Positions 33,522 through 41,487 of a stretch of DNA of 45,277 bases are shown in pieces. This DNA comes from JAKRSD01 sp964473995 (GTDB lineage: Bacteria; Bacteroidota; Bacteroidia; CAIKAF01). Both the position numbers and the translations under genes were made by a program. The notes under the pieces are model-generated. The model was not told where the DNA came from. It saw only the letters and a program-made list of their open reading frames with translations, and made no database searches. Position 1 is the stretch's first letter. Every line of letters begins with the position of its first letter. Location of the stretch: the NCBI GenBank assembly GCA_964473995.1, contig CAYYRB010000014.1, positions 1 to 45,277 of the forward strand, given 5' to 3'.

Positions 33522-34406
33522 TCACCTGCTGAATTCTTTAAAAGATACGGATGGATCGTAATCGTTTTTGGTTCTGATGGAGTGCAACTCGCTTTCCGGC
33601 TTTTTGGAACGGATGATCGGAAACAGCAACTGAACATACCAGGGCTCCTTCAGTTTGTTCCAGGCACCGAAACGGGTGGGATACCGCCGCGTTATTTTGG
33701 CCGTGCCGAACAATACGTCCCAAAAAAATAACAGATTGCCGTAGTTGCCGTTCGGGTGCGAAATGCCGTCCTCCGCAGTTAATCCGTGATGGGCAAAATG
33801 CGTACTCGGTGTGGATAGGGTTCTTTCCAACAACCAGGCCAACGGGTGTAATATCCGATACCGGTACAAAAACCGGTCCCATTTGGTTTCGCTGTGGGCC
33901 AATAAAATCACGGTCATTTTTATCGGCAGATAAACGAGATATACTTTGCCCATACCCAGAAAAATCAATAGGGCCGAAAACCAGATGCCTGGCATGAGGG
34001 CGTAATATAACAAGGCATTCCGGTAGGTGACCAGCACCCCCATTTCTTCCACGATGTGATGTGGACGGTGCAGTTTCCAGAGGGTGCGGTTGGAGTGCGA
34101 AATCCGATGCCACCAGTATTGAGTCATGTCGTCCAGAATCAGAAAAGCGACAATCTGCCAGATGATTGCTGTGTTTGCGAAGTGGTTTTCGTATTGCGGA
34201 AATCCGATGCCGGCCGCGTAGTTGACCGATAAAAAAATAGCGGGTTGCACCAAGGTGGGCAAAAGGAGCATGCTCAATAATTCAATCGTCCAGTCGTTTT
34301 TAGATCGCCTGTCCTGAATATATAACCCGCCGAGGGCCTCAATTAGGCCTAACACCAAAAGTAATGCCGCGGGAAACCATTTACTGATGAGCTCTTTTTC
34401 TGCCAT
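33522..34406 (-). CDS. Sterol desaturase / fatty acid hydroxylase superfamily protein
   Basis: The 294-residue integral membrane protein has the three-part His signature of the di-iron superfamily: HRISH (H100, H104), HRPHH (H113, H116, H117) and HFAHH (H203, H206, H207), with an extra His171 in AHSE. About four to five hydrophobic helices surround them. Members include sterol C-5 desaturase, C-4 methyl oxidase and fatty acid or carotenoid hydroxylases; the exact reaction cannot be read. It starts 12 bp after the 343-residue gene's stop and is cotranscribed with it. Its position about 2.5 kb from the oxidosqualene cyclase makes a sterol or triterpenol substrate possible. Confidence 0.88.
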   Translation of the reverse strand: MAEKELISKWFPAALLLVLGLIEALGGLYIQDRRSKNDWTIELLSMLLLPTLVQPAIFLSVNYAAGIGFPQYENHFANTAIIWQIVAFLILDDMTQYWWHRISHSNRTLWKLHRPHHIVEEMGVLVTYRNALLYYALMPGIWFSALLIFLGMGKVYLVYLPIKMTVILLAHSETKWDRFLYRYRILHPLAWLLERTLSTPSTHFAHHGLTAEDGISHPNGNYGNLLFFWDVLFGTAKITRRYPTRFGAWNKLKEPWYVQLLFPIIRSKKPESELHSIRTKNDYDPSVSFKEFSR

Positions 34407-34418
34407 TGTTTATTTAAA

Positions 34419-35450
34419 TTATACCGTCACCTTGAACAGATTCAGGTGCAGACGGAGAATTTCGCCCATGTTGCTCAGTGCCGTAAAATCGGATATTCCG
34501 TGGTGTGCCGCCAAATCTTTGGCCAGACTCGTGGTTTTCTCCGGTGTGGAAATGGCGTCGGTGGCCATGCAGTCGAGTAGGGCATTCAGCCGGTATTGAG
34601 AGGCTTTTACGCGCCTTGCGGTCTGTACCCGTTCTTCCAATTTGTATTGCTCCACCGTAATTTCAGTCATGGTCTGGGCGGCCAGATCTACGAAAGGCAG
34701 ATTATCTTTGAAATACTGCGGCAGATACAGATTTTTGCGTCCTTCATAACATTGCTGGTCAAAGTCGATGCTGCGGATTCGGTACTGCTCGTCATCGAAA
34801 TCGGGGGTTATATCCACCACAAAGTTATAGGCGCGCTGATCACCGAGCAGGCGCAGGAAACAGCGCTCGTTGAACTTCACAAATTCTTTGGACAGGCGTA
34901 CCTTGTTTATCGCCGGATTTTTTATGCGTGTACGGATAAAATCATCGCCTGGAATGCCTACGATGTGCTCCTCTACAAGGGTATTTCCCTTCACCAGGTA
35001 ATTGATGCGGTTGGGCGAGAGCATGTGTTCCAGTTCCAACCCGTAAATCCGTGATGCATCGGCGGTTTTTATATAGTAATAATCGTAGTTGTCGTTAAGC
35101 CGGTTCATGATGCGTATGCGGAAAGGCTTGGAATTGCCGAAGGTGCAGAAGTCAATCCGCTCCACGAACAGGTGTTCTATGGCGTGCATGTCGCCCGCGG
35201 TTTTCAGCAGGGAATAGATGCGGGTAAGCGCATGGTTCAGCTCCTCCATGTGCGTGGGAGCGTAAAGCTTGGTTACCCACAGGGTATCACGGCCTTCTTT
35301 GTCATACACGGGAATCTGTGAAGTACTTTTGAGCAGATCGGAATAGGTTATGCCGATGTCGGCTGTACGTTCAAAACGGCTGAGGTAGGCATCCAAGCTT
35401 TCCCGGACGGGGAAAAAGGGTTTCTTTCGGCTTACGTGGTTGAATTCCAT
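34419..35450 (-). CDS. Conserved protein of unknown function upstream of the sterol desaturase gene
   Basis: I do not recognise this 343-residue protein. It has no signal peptide or membrane helix. Its features are a Tyr-rich stretch MNRLNDNYDYYYIKTADASRIYGLELEHMLSP, a segment FVVDITPDFDDEQYRIRSIDFDQQCYEGRKNLYLPQYF that loosely recalls the acidic metal-binding region of kinase-like folds, and a helical C-terminus with TARRVKASQYRLNALLDCM. The kinase comparison is speculation. A TACTTTTG promoter element ends 7 bp before the ATG, so the gene leads a two-gene operon with the sterol desaturase gene 12 bp downstream. Confidence 0.7.
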   Translation of the reverse strand: MEFNHVSRKKPFFPVRESLDAYLSRFERTADIGITYSDLLKSTSQIPVYDKEGRDTLWVTKLYAPTHMEELNHALTRIYSLLKTAGDMHAIEHLFVERIDFCTFGNSKPFRIRIMNRLNDNYDYYYIKTADASRIYGLELEHMLSPNRINYLVKGNTLVEEHIVGIPGDDFIRTRIKNPAINKVRLSKEFVKFNERCFLRLLGDQRAYNFVVDITPDFDDEQYRIRSIDFDQQCYEGRKNLYLPQYFKDNLPFVDLAAQTMTEITVEQYKLEERVQTARRVKASQYRLNALLDCMATDAISTPEKTTSLAKDLAAHHGISDFTALSNMGEILRLHLNLFKVTV

Positions 35451-35457
35451 GATAGAT

Positions 35458-35465
35458 CAAAAGTA
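35458..35465 (-). promoter_or_regulatory. -7 element (TACTTTTG) of the sterol-desaturase operon
   Basis: A perfect TAnnTTTG match on the minus strand, 7 bp before the ATG at 35450. Confidence 0.55.
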
Positions 35466-35576
35466 GGGTAGAATTTGAAAAACGGTAGGTAGAAATCGTG
35501 TATATGCAAATCCATAACCCTTGTGCAGGCATGTATTTGGGGAGTGCATGATTTCTTGATTTAGCATTTTTCGTTC

Positions 35577-35606
35577 AAAAAAAACGCGACCCTTTCGGAT
35601 CGCGTT
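35577..35606 (-). terminator. Intrinsic terminator of the M20 dipeptidase gene
   Basis: AACGCGA at 35583-35589 pairs with TCGCGTT at 35600-35606, partly extended by CC/GG, and a run of T follows on the minus strand. It lies 7 bp past the dipeptidase stop. Confidence 0.8.
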
Positions 35607-35613
35607 GCTGCGT

Positions 35614-36984
35614 TTATTTCTTTAATTCGGCATAATGCCGGAAGAAATGCGGAATGGTTTCGATGCCTTTCAGGTAGTTGAAGATACCGTATTTTTCGTT
35701 GGGCGAATGGATGGCGTCGCTGTCCAACCCGAAGCCCATGAGCACCGATTTGAGTCCGAGCTCTTCTTCAAACAAGGCCACGATGGGAATGCTTCCCCCG
35801 CCCCTTGCGGGAATGGGCTCTTTGCCGAAGGTTTCCTTCATGGCTAAGGCAGCGGCTTTGTATTCGGCCGTGTCGGTAGGTGTAACTACCGGTTTGCCTC
35901 CGTGGTGTGGACGTACTTCCACTTTCACGCAGGCCGGCGCGATGGCTTGGAAATGCCGGGTGAACAGTTCGGTAATTTCATCCGGATTTTGGCCCGGTAC
36001 CAGGCGCATGCTGATTTTGGCGTAGGCTTTGGACGGAAGTACCGTTTTGGCCCCTTCACCGATGTATCCTCCCCAGATGCCGTTTACATCCAATGTGGGG
36101 CGGATGGAAGCCCGTTCCACGGTGCTGTAGCCTTTTTCGCCCAGCACATCGTTGATGTCCAATTCTTTTTTGTATTCCTCCAGACTGAACGGTGCCTCAG
36201 CCATCTTGGCGCGCTCCTCTGCGGAAAGTTCGATGACCTTGTCGTAGAAACCGGGAATGGTGATGTGGCGGTTTTCATCGTGCAGGGAGGCAATCATGGA
36301 GCACAGCACATTGATTGGGTTGGCCACCGCGCCGCCGTACACGCCGGAATGTAGGTCAATATTGGGTCCTGTAACTTCCACCTCCAGGTAGCTCAGACCG
36401 CGTAACCCTACAGTGAGCGATGGAATATCGTTTGCTATCATGGAGGTGTCGGAAATCAGAATCACATCTCCCGAATAACGCGCTTTATTCTCCCGCAGGA
36501 AAGGCCCCAGGTTGTCGGAACCGATTTCTTCTTCGCCCTCAATCATGAATTTCACATTGCAGGCCAGAGTGCCCGTGCGGTTCATCAATTCAAAGGCTTT
36601 CACGTGCATAAAAAATTGCCCTTTGTCGTCGGCGGCTCCCCGCGCATAAATATTTCCGTCTTTGATGACCGGGTCGAACGGGGGCGAATGCCACAAATCG
36701 AGCGGATCGGGTGGCTGCACGTCGTAGTGTCCGTAAACGATTACCGTGGGGAGTGCCGCATCCACGATTTTTTCACCATACACCACGGGAAAGCCGTTTG
36801 TCTGCAGAAGTTGGGTATTATCGGCACCGGCATCTTCCAAAAATTGCCTCACTTTTTCCGCGGCCCGAAAAACATCCTCCCGGTATTTGGAGTCGGCACT
36901 CACCGAAGGAATCCGCAGTATTTCCAACAACTCCTGTATGAATCGTTCCCGGTGTTGGTTCAGATAGTCGTTTACAATGCTCAT
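35614..36984 (-). CDS. M20 family dipeptidase
   Basis: The 456-residue cytoplasmic metallopeptidase has the M20 landmarks: VIVYGHYDVQP with zinc ligand H86 and D88, YARGAADDKGQ with bridging Asp (119 or 120), and the general base pair EE (151-152) in MIEGEEEIGS. A dimerisation/lid domain (LHSGVYGGAVANP) and a final His in DAIHSPNEKYG follow. It is closest in pattern to the CNDP-like/beta-Ala-Xaa dipeptidase branch. The ATG at 36984 gives the normal N-terminus; an upstream extension to 37056 lacks family similarity. It diverges from the T9SS cargo gene at 37092. Confidence 0.93.
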   Translation of the reverse strand: MSIVNDYLNQHRERFIQELLEILRIPSVSADSKYREDVFRAAEKVRQFLEDAGADNTQLLQTNGFPVVYGEKIVDAALPTVIVYGHYDVQPPDPLDLWHSPPFDPVIKDGNIYARGAADDKGQFFMHVKAFELMNRTGTLACNVKFMIEGEEEIGSDNLGPFLRENKARYSGDVILISDTSMIANDIPSLTVGLRGLSYLEVEVTGPNIDLHSGVYGGAVANPINVLCSMIASLHDENRHITIPGFYDKVIELSAEERAKMAEAPFSLEEYKKELDINDVLGEKGYSTVERASIRPTLDVNGIWGGYIGEGAKTVLPSKAYAKISMRLVPGQNPDEITELFTRHFQAIAPACVKVEVRPHHGGKPVVTPTDTAEYKAAALAMKETFGKEPIPARGGGSIPIVALFEEELGLKSVLMGFGLDSDAIHSPNEKYGIFNYLKGIETIPHFFRHYAELKK

Positions 36985-37072
36985 TTTGGTATTCTTTTTG
37001 TTATTGATTTGAAGCGGGTCAAATTTCAGAATAAAATCGGAACAAATGCATGCCAATGTTCGTTAAATTAAG

Positions 37073-37080
37073 TACTTTTG
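37073..37080 (+). promoter_or_regulatory. -7 element (TACTTTTG) of the first T9SS type-B cargo gene
   Basis: A perfect TAnnTTTG match 11 bp before the ATG at 37092. It rules out the in-frame ATG at 37050. Confidence 0.6.
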
Positions 37081-37091
37081 ATTGGATAAAT

Positions 37092-39269
37092 ATGTATTTT
37101 CGGAAACATATCGGCCTGTCGGGAATCACCGTTATTTTTTTCCTTTTTTCAGGGATGCAGGTTTCTTATGTTTCCGCGCAGCTGGTAACATCGCCCCAGA
37201 CACCGACCAATCTGGTACAGAATGTGCTTTTGGGCGGCGGGGTTCAGGTGAGCAATATTAACTATGCGGGAGTGGCCGGGCAAATCGGTTTTTTTAACGG
37301 AAATAATACCAATCTGGGGCTTCAGTCGGGAATTATCATCACCACGGGTACCATAAGCGGCAACATGAACGGCCCCATCGGGCCCAACAATTCCGCGCAG
37401 GCCGGCGTAGATTTGGGAACGGGTGGACCTCCGGCTCCGGTATTCAATTGGCTGAATGCCCAGGTGAACGGTTCCAGTTTCCATGATGCGGCCGTACTTT
37501 CTTTTGATTTCATTCCACAGGGAAATCAGGTTTCTTTTCGCTATGTATTCGGTTCCGAGGAATACAACGAGTTCGTAAATACCCAATACAACGATGCGTT
37601 CGGGTTTTTTATTCAGGGACCCGGCATCCCGGGAGGTTTTCAGAATATGGCCCGCATTCCAGGTACCACTGACCCGGTATCCATCAACACCGTGAACAAC
37701 GGTTACACCTTCAACTGCACGCCCGGTTCAAATCCCACCAATCCTGCTTTTTTCGTGGATAACTGCAACGGCAATTCCATTCAATACGATGGATTTACCA
37801 AGGTGCTTACGGCAAACGCAAACGTAGTGCCCTGCAGCACGTATCGGTTTTTTATCGTCATCACCGACGTGGGAGATGGACTGTATGATTCAGGTGTATT
37901 TTTGGAAGCCAAAAGTTTTTCTACCAACGCTAACGGCATTTTTGCGACGATAAATTCGGTGGTGCCCGGTAGTTCGGATATGTTCGAAGGCTGCGGATCG
38001 GCCACCATTACGTTCACCCGTTCAGGTAATACGACTAGTTCCCAAGTACTCAATTTCTCCATTGCGGGAACCGCAACCAACGGAACCGACTATAACAACC
38101 TGCCCACCTCGGTTACGTTTGCTCCCGGTGAAACTCAGGTCTCTCTCACGTTGACTCCCTCCACTGATGCGCTCACCGAGGGAGATGAAACTGTCATCAT
38201 TACCTTGATTGATGAAGCTCCCTGTCCTTCGCAAAATCCGCCATCCGTAACCTTAATTATCCGCGAGTACCAGCCGGTAACACTTTCTGCTCCGCCCGAT
38301 GTGGTAAACGGGTGTAATAATCAACCCACCGTGTTGAATGCCACCATTACGGGTGGTGCCAACAATCTGGTGGTGTGGGATAACGGTGGCGGTGTGGGCA
38401 ATCCGGTGACGGTTTTTCCTCAGGTGACTACTATCTACACCGTCTCGGTGACCGACCAATGTTCGGGTGAGGTGCTCAGCGATCAGGTCACCGTTTTTGT
38501 TCCCGTATTTGATCCGCTTACGCTCATTGCAAGCGAAGATACTGCCATTTGCGGTGGGGAACCTGTCACACTTTTTGCTTATGCCTCCGGAGGGTTGGGC
38601 ACGCTCAACTTGCTATGGAGTACAGGCGACACTATTCCCGAAATTACGGTAAATCCACAGGAAACGACTAATTACATCGTTACTGTTACGGATTCCTGTG
38701 GAAACCGCGTGGAGAAGAAGATCACCATTTTTGTACAGAGTCCCTCGGCGGCTTTCACATACCAGTACGTGCAAAATGATATGGTGCAGCTGATTGACGG
38801 CTCCACCTCCGATGTGGTGGATTGGCTTTGGCTCATAGAACCTGAGACAACTCCCATGGGCAGCGGCGACAGCCTGAGTGTGCAAAATCCGTTGTACCAG
38901 TTTCCCGATACCGGGTTGTACCGTGTTACGCTCATCGTGCGTAACGAATTTGGGTGTTATGATACGGTTTCCCAGATCATCCGCTCTTATCCGCCGTTTA
39001 ATTTTTACATACCCAATGCATTCACCCCGACGGAAGATTTCGTCAACGATTATTTCGACGGAAAAGGGGAGGGATTCATCGGATACGAGATGCTTATTTT
39101 TAACCGCTGGGGTGAACAAATTTTTAAATCGGTGGAATACGGCCGCGGCTGGAACGGGATAGCCCGCGGAAAACCATCCAAAATGGATGTGTATGTGTAT
39201 AAATTCAAACTGACCACGCCGGTAGGACTTGAGTATAAATACATGGGGCACGTCACTTTAATTCGTTAG
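37092..39269 (+). CDS. Secreted choice-of-anchor L / Calx-beta protein with T9SS type-B sorting domain
   Basis: The 725-residue protein has a signal peptide (MYFRKHIGLSGITVIFFLFS, ending VSAQ). A choice-of-anchor-L-type domain (about 20-250) follows, with LVQNVLLGGGVQVSNINYAG and SFRYVFGSEEYNEFVNTQYNDAFGFF. A Calx-beta-like segment (about 290-390) shows TATNGTDYNN and LTEGDETVIITL, then come Ig/PKD-like repeats. The last 90 residues (FYIPNAFTPTEDFVNDYF to GHVTLIR) are the gliding-motility-associated type-B sorting domain, so the protein is probably exported by T9SS and held on the surface. The next gene has the same sorting domain and starts 10 bp downstream, so they form a tandem operon. Confidence 0.88.
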   Translation: MYFRKHIGLSGITVIFFLFSGMQVSYVSAQLVTSPQTPTNLVQNVLLGGGVQVSNINYAGVAGQIGFFNGNNTNLGLQSGIIITTGTISGNMNGPIGPNNSAQAGVDLGTGGPPAPVFNWLNAQVNGSSFHDAAVLSFDFIPQGNQVSFRYVFGSEEYNEFVNTQYNDAFGFFIQGPGIPGGFQNMARIPGTTDPVSINTVNNGYTFNCTPGSNPTNPAFFVDNCNGNSIQYDGFTKVLTANANVVPCSTYRFFIVITDVGDGLYDSGVFLEAKSFSTNANGIFATINSVVPGSSDMFEGCGSATITFTRSGNTTSSQVLNFSIAGTATNGTDYNNLPTSVTFAPGETQVSLTLTPSTDALTEGDETVIITLIDEAPCPSQNPPSVTLIIREYQPVTLSAPPDVVNGCNNQPTVLNATITGGANNLVVWDNGGGVGNPVTVFPQVTTIYTVSVTDQCSGEVLSDQVTVFVPVFDPLTLIASEDTAICGGEPVTLFAYASGGLGTLNLLWSTGDTIPEITVNPQETTNYIVTVTDSCGNRVEKKITIFVQSPSAAFTYQYVQNDMVQLIDGSTSDVVDWLWLIEPETTPMGSGDSLSVQNPLYQFPDTGLYRVTLIVRNEFGCYDTVSQIIRSYPPFNFYIPNAFTPTEDFVNDYFDGKGEGFIGYEMLIFNRWGEQIFKSVEYGRGWNGIARGKPSKMDVYVYKFKLTTPVGLEYKYMGHVTLIR

Positions 39270-39279
39270 GCTTTCTTAC

Positions 39280-41484
39280 ATGCAAACCGTAAATCGAAAC
39301 ATGCGATTAAGCCTTTCCCTTTTTTTCGTTCTTTTTGGTTTTTCGGTGAGAGCCACACACATAGTGGGTGGCGAATTGTATTACGATTGCCTGGGGGGCA
39401 ATTCATACCGCATCACGCTGAAGATTTATCGGGATTGCGGTCCCGGTTCGGAAGCGCCATACGACAATCCGGCAAACATCAGTGTATTCGGGCCTTCGAA
39501 TCAATTGATTCTGAATTTGGCCTTGCCTTTTCCGGGTGCAAGTAATGTTCCCTTCGTGGCCACAAATCCTTGCTTTCAAGCGCCGCCCAATGTGTGTGTG
39601 CAGGAGGCGGTGTATCAGATTACGACCACTTTACCGGTTTCTCCTTCCGGATTTTTGACGCTGGCTTATCAGCGCTGCTGCCGCAACAATACCATTCTCA
39701 ATATCGTGGCTCCGCAGAATACAGGATCCACCTACACGGAAACCATTCCCGGTTCCAACGATATTGTCTGCAACAGCAGTCCGCGTTTTACCAATTTTCC
39801 TCCTATTGCCTTGTGCGTGGGCGATAGTTTGGTCTTTGATCATTCGGCCACCGATCCCGACGGCGATTCGCTCGTGTACCAGTTATGTTCCACATTTGAC
39901 GGTGCCACACCTACCGTTCCCATGCCTGTGCCTACCTCCAATCCGCCGTTCAGTCCCATCCTATTTTCGGCTCCTTTTACGCCAACTGCACCCATGTCCA
40001 GTAATCCGCCCATCAATATCAACTCTGTTACCGGATTGCTGAAGGTAAATCCGACCCAGCAGGGACAATTTGTGGTGGGTGTATGTGCCCTGGAATATAG
40101 AAACGGTCAGCTTATCGGAACGCACCGCCGCGATTTTCAGTTTAATGTAACGGTGTGTCAGACCAACGTACAGTCCGAATTTCAGTTACCCCAGAATTTA
40201 ATCACCAATGAACTTGGAGAGGTCATCAGCTGCGGAAATTATGAGATGAATTTTACCAACCAAAGCATTAACGGAAGCTATTATTTTTGGGATTTTGGGG
40301 TTCCCGTAATTACCACCGATGTGTCCAACCAAACGAATCCCGTTTATACATACGCCGATACCGGAACTTATGACATCATGTTGGTGGCCAATCCCGGTTA
40401 TTTCTGTGCGGATACGGCTTTTCAGACGCTCGTGATTAAACCGCTCATCAACGTGGGGATAAATACACCCGATCCGCAATGTTTGGATGGGAACAACTTT
40501 ACTTTTCAGGGTAGCGGAAATTTCGGTCCTGGTGCTCAGTTTGATTGGGATTTCGGGGCGTCGGCCAGTCCGCCGGATGCAACCACCCAAAATGTGGCTG
40601 CGGTTCAGTTCAATACCTGGGGTACGTTTCCCGTAACGTTTACGGTGACGGATAACCAATGTGTGGAAACGGCGTCGACCGAGGTATTGGTTTACGGACC
40701 GCTTACGGGAAGTTGGGAATTATCCGAAGGTGCGGGCTGCCTACCCGTTACCATTCAGTTTACGTATACTGGGCAAAATACCAATCTGCCTGTTTCGTAT
40801 TTTTGGAATTTCGGTGATGGATCTGCCTCAACCGAAATTTCGCCAACCCATACATTCCAGCAATTGGGCTCGTTTGATGTGAGTCTCACCGTAACGGATC
40901 TTACGGGTTGTAATGCGGATGTGTTTGTTTTGCAACCCGACGCCGTGACTACCTATCCCGTTCCGGCGGCCAATTTTGATTTTAATCCAAAGGAAGTATC
41001 CATCTTTTACGCCACCATCAATTATACCGATTTATCAGCTGGAAGCACGTCCTGTTTTTATGATTTCGGCGATGGGGTTACTTCCACGTTCTGCGATGGG
41101 TCGCACGAGTATATGGACGGTGGAAATTATCCGATTATGCAGGTGGTGAGCAACGAATATGGCTGTGAAGATACATTGGTTCAAATTGTGCGTATTTTGC
41201 CGGAATACAACCTGTTTATTCCGAATACATTCACGCCCAACGATGACGATTGGAATGAGTTCTGGGAAATTAAGGGTATCGGCGTGAGCGAATACCGTTT
41301 ATTGGTTTACACCCGTTGGGGTGAGCGCATATTTGAGACCAATACCTTCAGGCATTTTTGGAACGGCAGAAAATATAACCAAGGACCGTTGGTTAAGCAG
41401 GATGTTTATGCTTATCAGATTTTAGTGCGCGATGTGTTTGGCAGGGAACATGAATATTTTGGTCATGTTCTGCTTATGAAATAA
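39280..41484 (+). CDS. Secreted PKD-domain protein with T9SS type-B sorting domain
   Basis: The 734-residue protein has a signal peptide (core LSLFFVLFGFSVRA), starting at 39280 or at the Met at 39301. A Cys-rich N-terminal domain begins THIVGGELYYDCLGGNSYRI with YRDCGPGSEAPYDNP, a start common among Bacteroidota surface proteins. Several PKD-like repeats carry YFWDFG, FDWDFG, YFWNFGDGSAST and YDFGDG motifs, and the type-B sorting domain spans LFIPNTFTPNDDDWNEFW to HVLLMK. It probably folds as an extended rod on the cell surface; its role in adhesion or motility is unknown. It follows the previous cargo gene by 10 bp, and its stop is 3 bp from the convergent hutU stop. Confidence 0.88.
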   Translation: MQTVNRNMRLSLSLFFVLFGFSVRATHIVGGELYYDCLGGNSYRITLKIYRDCGPGSEAPYDNPANISVFGPSNQLILNLALPFPGASNVPFVATNPCFQAPPNVCVQEAVYQITTTLPVSPSGFLTLAYQRCCRNNTILNIVAPQNTGSTYTETIPGSNDIVCNSSPRFTNFPPIALCVGDSLVFDHSATDPDGDSLVYQLCSTFDGATPTVPMPVPTSNPPFSPILFSAPFTPTAPMSSNPPININSVTGLLKVNPTQQGQFVVGVCALEYRNGQLIGTHRRDFQFNVTVCQTNVQSEFQLPQNLITNELGEVISCGNYEMNFTNQSINGSYYFWDFGVPVITTDVSNQTNPVYTYADTGTYDIMLVANPGYFCADTAFQTLVIKPLINVGINTPDPQCLDGNNFTFQGSGNFGPGAQFDWDFGASASPPDATTQNVAAVQFNTWGTFPVTFTVTDNQCVETASTEVLVYGPLTGSWELSEGAGCLPVTIQFTYTGQNTNLPVSYFWNFGDGSASTEISPTHTFQQLGSFDVSLTVTDLTGCNADVFVLQPDAVTTYPVPAANFDFNPKEVSIFYATINYTDLSAGSTSCFYDFGDGVTSTFCDGSHEYMDGGNYPIMQVVSNEYGCEDTLVQIVRILPEYNLFIPNTFTPNDDDWNEFWEIKGIGVSEYRLLVYTRWGERIFETNTFRHFWNGRKYNQGPLVKQDVYAYQILVRDVFGREHEYFGHVLLMK

Positions 41485-41487
41485 GCC

